From Sphingobacteriales bacterium (GTDB lineage: Bacteria; Bacteroidota; Bacteroidia; Chitinophagales; LD1): a stretch of DNA of 64,000 bases. This document shows positions 60,886-64,000 of the stretch, piece after piece (position 1 is the stretch's first letter; each line of letters opens with the position of its first letter). The stretch lies in the NCBI GenBank assembly GCA_018262795.1, contig JADFDM010000005.1, forward strand, positions 1 through 64,000. The letters run 5' to 3'. The position numbers and the translations under genes are program-made. Under the pieces are notes generated by a model that saw only the letters and a list, made by a program, of their open reading frames with translations, was not told where the DNA came from and did no database searches.

Positions 60886-61923
60886 ATGAAAAAGATAATC
60901 ACAGCTCTTCTTGTCATGCTCATGGCAGTATCAACAGGAAATGTTTTCGCACATGAACATCATCATGGCAGCGACACCACACAAATATCAGCATCCATGA
61001 AACAGCAAATGGCAGAGCACCAGCAAATGGAAGCCATCAGTCAATTTCCAAATTACCATCCCTTGATAGTTCATTTCCCCATCGTGCTACTTTTAATGGC
61101 TCTCATATTTCAGTTACTCTCCTTCTTTTATTTCAAAAAGGAATTCAGCATGGTAACGCTTATTCTTTTAGCGTTGGGTGTTATTACCGCTTGGCTTGCA
61201 TCAAACACCTTCCATGCTATGCCCGGTGAACTCACCGGAAAAGCGAAGGAAATTTTTGATACACATGAACAGATGGCAACCTATACATGGTGGTTTTCGC
61301 TCCTTGCATTAATCCTAAAAGTTCCTTCGCATTTTTTTCTCAAAAGAAAATTAGTACCAGAATCAGTAGTAACACTATTGCTTGTCGGTTCAGCAATCAC
61401 CGTTTCCATTGCTGGGCATCGCGGAGCGATGTTGGTGTATATGCAGGGAATTGGCCCAGAAGGAAAATACTTAGATGAATATCGCCTCCCCGAAAAGACT
61501 TCTGACAGCAACTCACATGAAATCACAATGCCGCAATCAGATAACACGAATGTAAAAGCAAACCCCGAAGAACAGGAAGAAGAACATCCTGTCGGGGTTG
61601 TTGGGAAAGGTCCGCATGGAGGTACGATTGAAGAAGCCGACCCTTACCATATAGAAATTTTAGGAAGCAACAATGACTTGATTTTTTATTTGCTAGATGG
61701 TAACACGAACCCGCTTGATATGAAAAATGTAACCGGCAGGGTAAAAATGCAATACGCTGACAAGTCAATAAAAAATATTGACCTAATGGAAATGGGTGGC
61801 AAACAAACAGCAATGGAAGCAAGCAAAGGAAAAACATTTACAGCCGTTTGCACTTTAACTAAGGACGGTAAATCTTACTCCGCAACATTCAGCAGCGACA
61901 AAGATTTACCCAAACACAAGTAA
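60886..61923 (+). CDS. DUF2231-type membrane protein with C-terminal HGG domain
   Basis: A 345-aa protein with signal peptide (ending VFAHEHHHG), an N-terminal His-rich stretch, a DUF2231-like membrane region with about four helices (YHPLIVHFPIVLLLMALIFQ, then VTLILLALGVITAWLAS and others), and a periplasmic C-terminal part (about 240-345) starting KGPHGGTIEEADPYHIEIL, the HGG-type module often found on CusB proteins. It could sense or buffer metal beside the CusA pump. Start at the ATG 60886; a GTG at 60880 is an alternative. Confidence 0.78.
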   Translation: MKKIITALLVMLMAVSTGNVFAHEHHHGSDTTQISASMKQQMAEHQQMEAISQFPNYHPLIVHFPIVLLLMALIFQLLSFFYFKKEFSMVTLILLALGVITAWLASNTFHAMPGELTGKAKEIFDTHEQMATYTWWFSLLALILKVPSHFFLKRKLVPESVVTLLLVGSAITVSIAGHRGAMLVYMQGIGPEGKYLDEYRLPEKTSDSNSHEITMPQSDNTNVKANPEEQEEEHPVGVVGKGPHGGTIEEADPYHIEILGSNNDLIFYLLDGNTNPLDMKNVTGRVKMQYADKSIKNIDLMEMGGKQTAMEASKGKTFTAVCTLTKDGKSYSATFSSDKDLPKHK

Positions 61924-61961
61924 TCCCGAAAGAAACAATGCTGTAAATAATAAAAACCGTC

Positions 61962-64000
61962 ATGCTAAAAAAAATAATAGAGTGGAGTGTTCAGAATAGA
62001 TTCTTTGTAATACTAATTACACTTGCTCTAATTGCAGCGGGAGTTTATTCTATTCAGAACATTAAGATTGATGCTATTCCCGATCTAAGTGATACACAGG
62101 TAATCATTTATACGGAATATCCCGGACAAGCTCCCGAACTGGTAGAACAACAAGTTACCTATCCGCTGACTACTGCCATGGTTTCCATTCCAAAATCAAA
62201 AGTGGTACGAGGGTATTCCTTTTTCGGAGTTTCATTCGTGTATATCATTTTTGAAGACGGCACTGATTTATATTGGGCAAGAAGTCGGGTGTTGGAATAT
62301 CTCAATTATGCCGCCAACAAATTACCCGCCAATGTTAAACCAGCCATTGGCCCCGATGCTACGGGCTTGGGGTGGGTTTACCAGTATGCTTTAACAAGCG
62401 ATTCATTGGATTTGGGGAAACTTCGGTCCATTCAAGATTGGTATTTGCGCTACGGATTGGCTAGTGTGGATGGGGTGGCAGAAGTAGCCAGCATCGGAGG
62501 GTATGTCCGCAATTATCGTGTTACCGTTGACCCCGTAAAAATGAAAGCCTTCAAGGTTTCATTGATGCAGGTCGAAAATGCCATCAAGCGAAGTAATAAT
62601 GATGTGGGAGGCGGAACCATTGAAATGGGCGAAATGGAATTTATGATTCGCGGCAAAGGGTATTTAAAATCATTGGATGATTTCAACAAAATTCCGCTCT
62701 CCGTAGATACGCTTGGCACACCCGTCTATCTTTCACAAATCGCCACTGTTTCAGTGGAGCCTTCCTCACGAAGGGGAATTGCCGAACTAAACGGCAAAGG
62801 CGAAACCGTTGGCGGCATTGTAATTATGCGGGATAAGGAAAATGCAACTGCCACTATTGATGCAGTAAAAAAGAAATTGATTGAACTGGAAAAAGGTCTT
62901 CCGAAAGATGTAAAAATTAAAACAGTCTATGACCGTTCCGATTTAATAAAAAGGAGTGTTGCCACCTTGCGCAACAAACTCATTGAAGAGGCAATCATCG
63001 TTTCACTCGTTTGTTTACTTTTTCTTTTCCATTTCCAAAGCGGATTAGTTGCCATCATCATGCTGCCCATTGCCATTATCCTTTCATTTATTGTAATGAA
63101 TATGCAGGGCATCAATGCCAACATTATGTCGCTTGGTGGCATTGCCATTGCCATCGGAGCAATGGTGGACGGAGCAATTATTATGATTGAAAATGCGCAC
63201 AAACACATTGAGCATGATAACGAAAGTGGCAAAACCCGATGGCAAATAATTACCGAAGCGGCAGTTGAAGTGGGTCCTACTTTATTTTTTTCCTTGTTAG
63301 TGATAGCTGTTTCATTCTTCCCAATTTTCACCTTGCAGGATCAGGAAGGGCGTTTATTCAAACCACTTGCATTCACCAAGACTTACGCCATGGCGGCAGC
63401 TGCATTGCTATCCATTACCCTCGTTCCGGTTTTAATGGGGTTTTTTATCAGAGGTAAAATTCCGAAAGAAGATAAAAATCCTGTCAATCGTTTGATGATA
63501 AAAATCTATCATCCTGTTTTAAATTTTGTTTTACGATTTAAAAAGTCTGTTTTATTAGCTGCGCTGTTATTGCTTGCAGTTACAATAATTCCATACAGCA
63601 AAATTGGCTCAGAGTTTATGCCCCCACTTTGGGAAGGTGATTTGCTATACATGCCTTCTAGTTTTCCTGGCATTTCTATTACCAAAGCAAAACAGGTTTT
63701 GCAGCAAACCGATAAAATTATCCGCACATTTCCCGAAGTAGAAAATGTTTTTGGCAAAATGGGCAGAGCCGAAACATCCACTGACCCCGCACCACTGGAT
63801 ATGATGGAAACAACCATTATACTCAAACCGGAAAACGAATGGAGAAAAGGAATGACACCCGACAAGCTCATTTCCGAAATGGATAAAGCATTACAAATTC
63901 CCGGGCTCACCAATGTATGGACCATGCCAATCAAGAACCGTATTGATATGCTCAGCACTGGAATTAAAACCCCCATCGGTATAAAAATTGGTGGTGCAGA
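61962..64000 (+). CDS. cusA: CusA/CzcA-type heavy-metal RND pump (partial, cut by window end)
   Basis: Reading frame from 61962 to the right edge without a stop: 679 codons, about two thirds of the expected ~1040-1050. The first helix is near residues 14-31, then DAIPDLSDTQVIIYTEYPGQAPELVEQQVTYPL, typical of HME-RND pumps; the proton-path region shows GAMVDGAIIMIENAHKH (about 401-417) in helix 4, the heavy-metal-type acidic pattern. A Met-rich transport region follows (GSEFMPPLWEGDLL). Inner-membrane pump for CusCB, whose genes are at 49973-52611. The 3' end is outside the window. Confidence 0.93.
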   Translation, partial: MLKKIIEWSVQNRFFVILITLALIAAGVYSIQNIKIDAIPDLSDTQVIIYTEYPGQAPELVEQQVTYPLTTAMVSIPKSKVVRGYSFFGVSFVYIIFEDGTDLYWARSRVLEYLNYAANKLPANVKPAIGPDATGLGWVYQYALTSDSLDLGKLRSIQDWYLRYGLASVDGVAEVASIGGYVRNYRVTVDPVKMKAFKVSLMQVENAIKRSNNDVGGGTIEMGEMEFMIRGKGYLKSLDDFNKIPLSVDTLGTPVYLSQIATVSVEPSSRRGIAELNGKGETVGGIVIMRDKENATATIDAVKKKLIELEKGLPKDVKIKTVYDRSDLIKRSVATLRNKLIEEAIIVSLVCLLFLFHFQSGLVAIIMLPIAIILSFIVMNMQGINANIMSLGGIAIAIGAMVDGAIIMIENAHKHIEHDNESGKTRWQIITEAAVEVGPTLFFSLLVIAVSFFPIFTLQDQEGRLFKPLAFTKTYAMAAAALLSITLVPVLMGFFIRGKIPKEDKNPVNRLMIKIYHPVLNFVLRFKKSVLLAALLLLAVTIIPYSKIGSEFMPPLWEGDLLYMPSSFPGISITKAKQVLQQTDKIIRTFPEVENVFGKMGRAETSTDPAPLDMMETTIILKPENEWRKGMTPDKLISEMDKALQIPGLTNVWTMPIKNRIDMLSTGIKTPIGIKIGGA

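Overview
The window looks like a chromosomal segment of a member of the Bacteroidota, probably near the Chitinophagales/Sphingobacteriia. Reasons: several TAnnTTTG-type -7 promoter boxes; lineage-typical families (DUF4270 lipoprotein, HYC_CC_PP protein, DUF6799 protein, a short glycogen/starch synthase, histidine kinases with periplasmic propellers); lipoproteins and signal peptides of that style; and the gene order glycogen synthase - DUF4270 - glmS, divergent from panC. No rRNA, tRNA or CRISPR array was seen.

Layout. 1-1.7 kb: accessory locus with an Mrr-type restriction enzyme and inverted repeats. 1.8-6.6 kb: two secreted amidohydrolases with a GxxExxY gene between them. 6.6-9.6 kb (minus strand): lemA, two TPM-domain genes, inorganic pyrophosphatase and a TlpA-like thioredoxin. 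9.7-15 kb: AhpD-like protein, WYL regulator, two small unknowns, a phytoene-dehydrogenase-like oxidoreductase, HflX. 15-17.7 kb: HindIII-like restriction-modification pair and a DUF486 protein. 18-20.6 kb: fused alpha/beta E1 of a branched-chain-type 2-oxoacid dehydrogenase, then DUF1761. 20.6-24.5 kb (minus): LysM protein, small membrane protein, heptose adenylyltransferase, flippase-like membrane protein, PanD, PanC. 24.6-32 kb: glycogen synthase, DUF4270, GlmS, a beta-lactamase-fold hydrolase, superoxide dismutase, exonuclease, ComF. 32-36.3 kb: GH25 lysozyme and a lower kynurenine pathway group (RidA-like deaminase, aldehyde dehydrogenase, SDR, 3-hydroxyanthranilate dioxygenase). 36.3-41.3 kb: metF, and metH behind a SAM-I riboswitch. 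41.5-48.3 kb: propeller histidine kinase, stand-alone propeller protein, LuxR-type response regulator, RecQ. 48.4-48.65 kb: IS1595-type transposase remnant.

From 48.9 kb to the right edge runs a copper/heavy-metal resistance island, all on the plus strand. It holds a HYC_CC_PP protein, several small secreted heavy-metal-binding-domain proteins, CusC- and CusB-like efflux subunits, an AraC regulator fused to an HMA domain, Met-rich proteins, a CopZ-like chaperone, a CopB-type (CPH) P-type ATPase, a DUF2231 membrane protein and a CusA-type RND pump cut by the window end. A PPK2 kinase relic lies inside it. The genes fit together as cytosolic capture and export by the ATPase, periplasmic buffering by the Met/His/Cys-rich proteins, and export across the outer membrane by CusCBA.

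The most unusual signals are heptanucleotide tandem repeats at five places, two of them inside coding sequence (a signal peptide and an inter-domain linker); a GxxExxY gene flanked by 21-bp inverted repeats and lacking the usual catalytic Asp; and a 92-bp repeat shared between the HindIII-like locus and the IS remnant, whose end may recur beside the Mrr locus.
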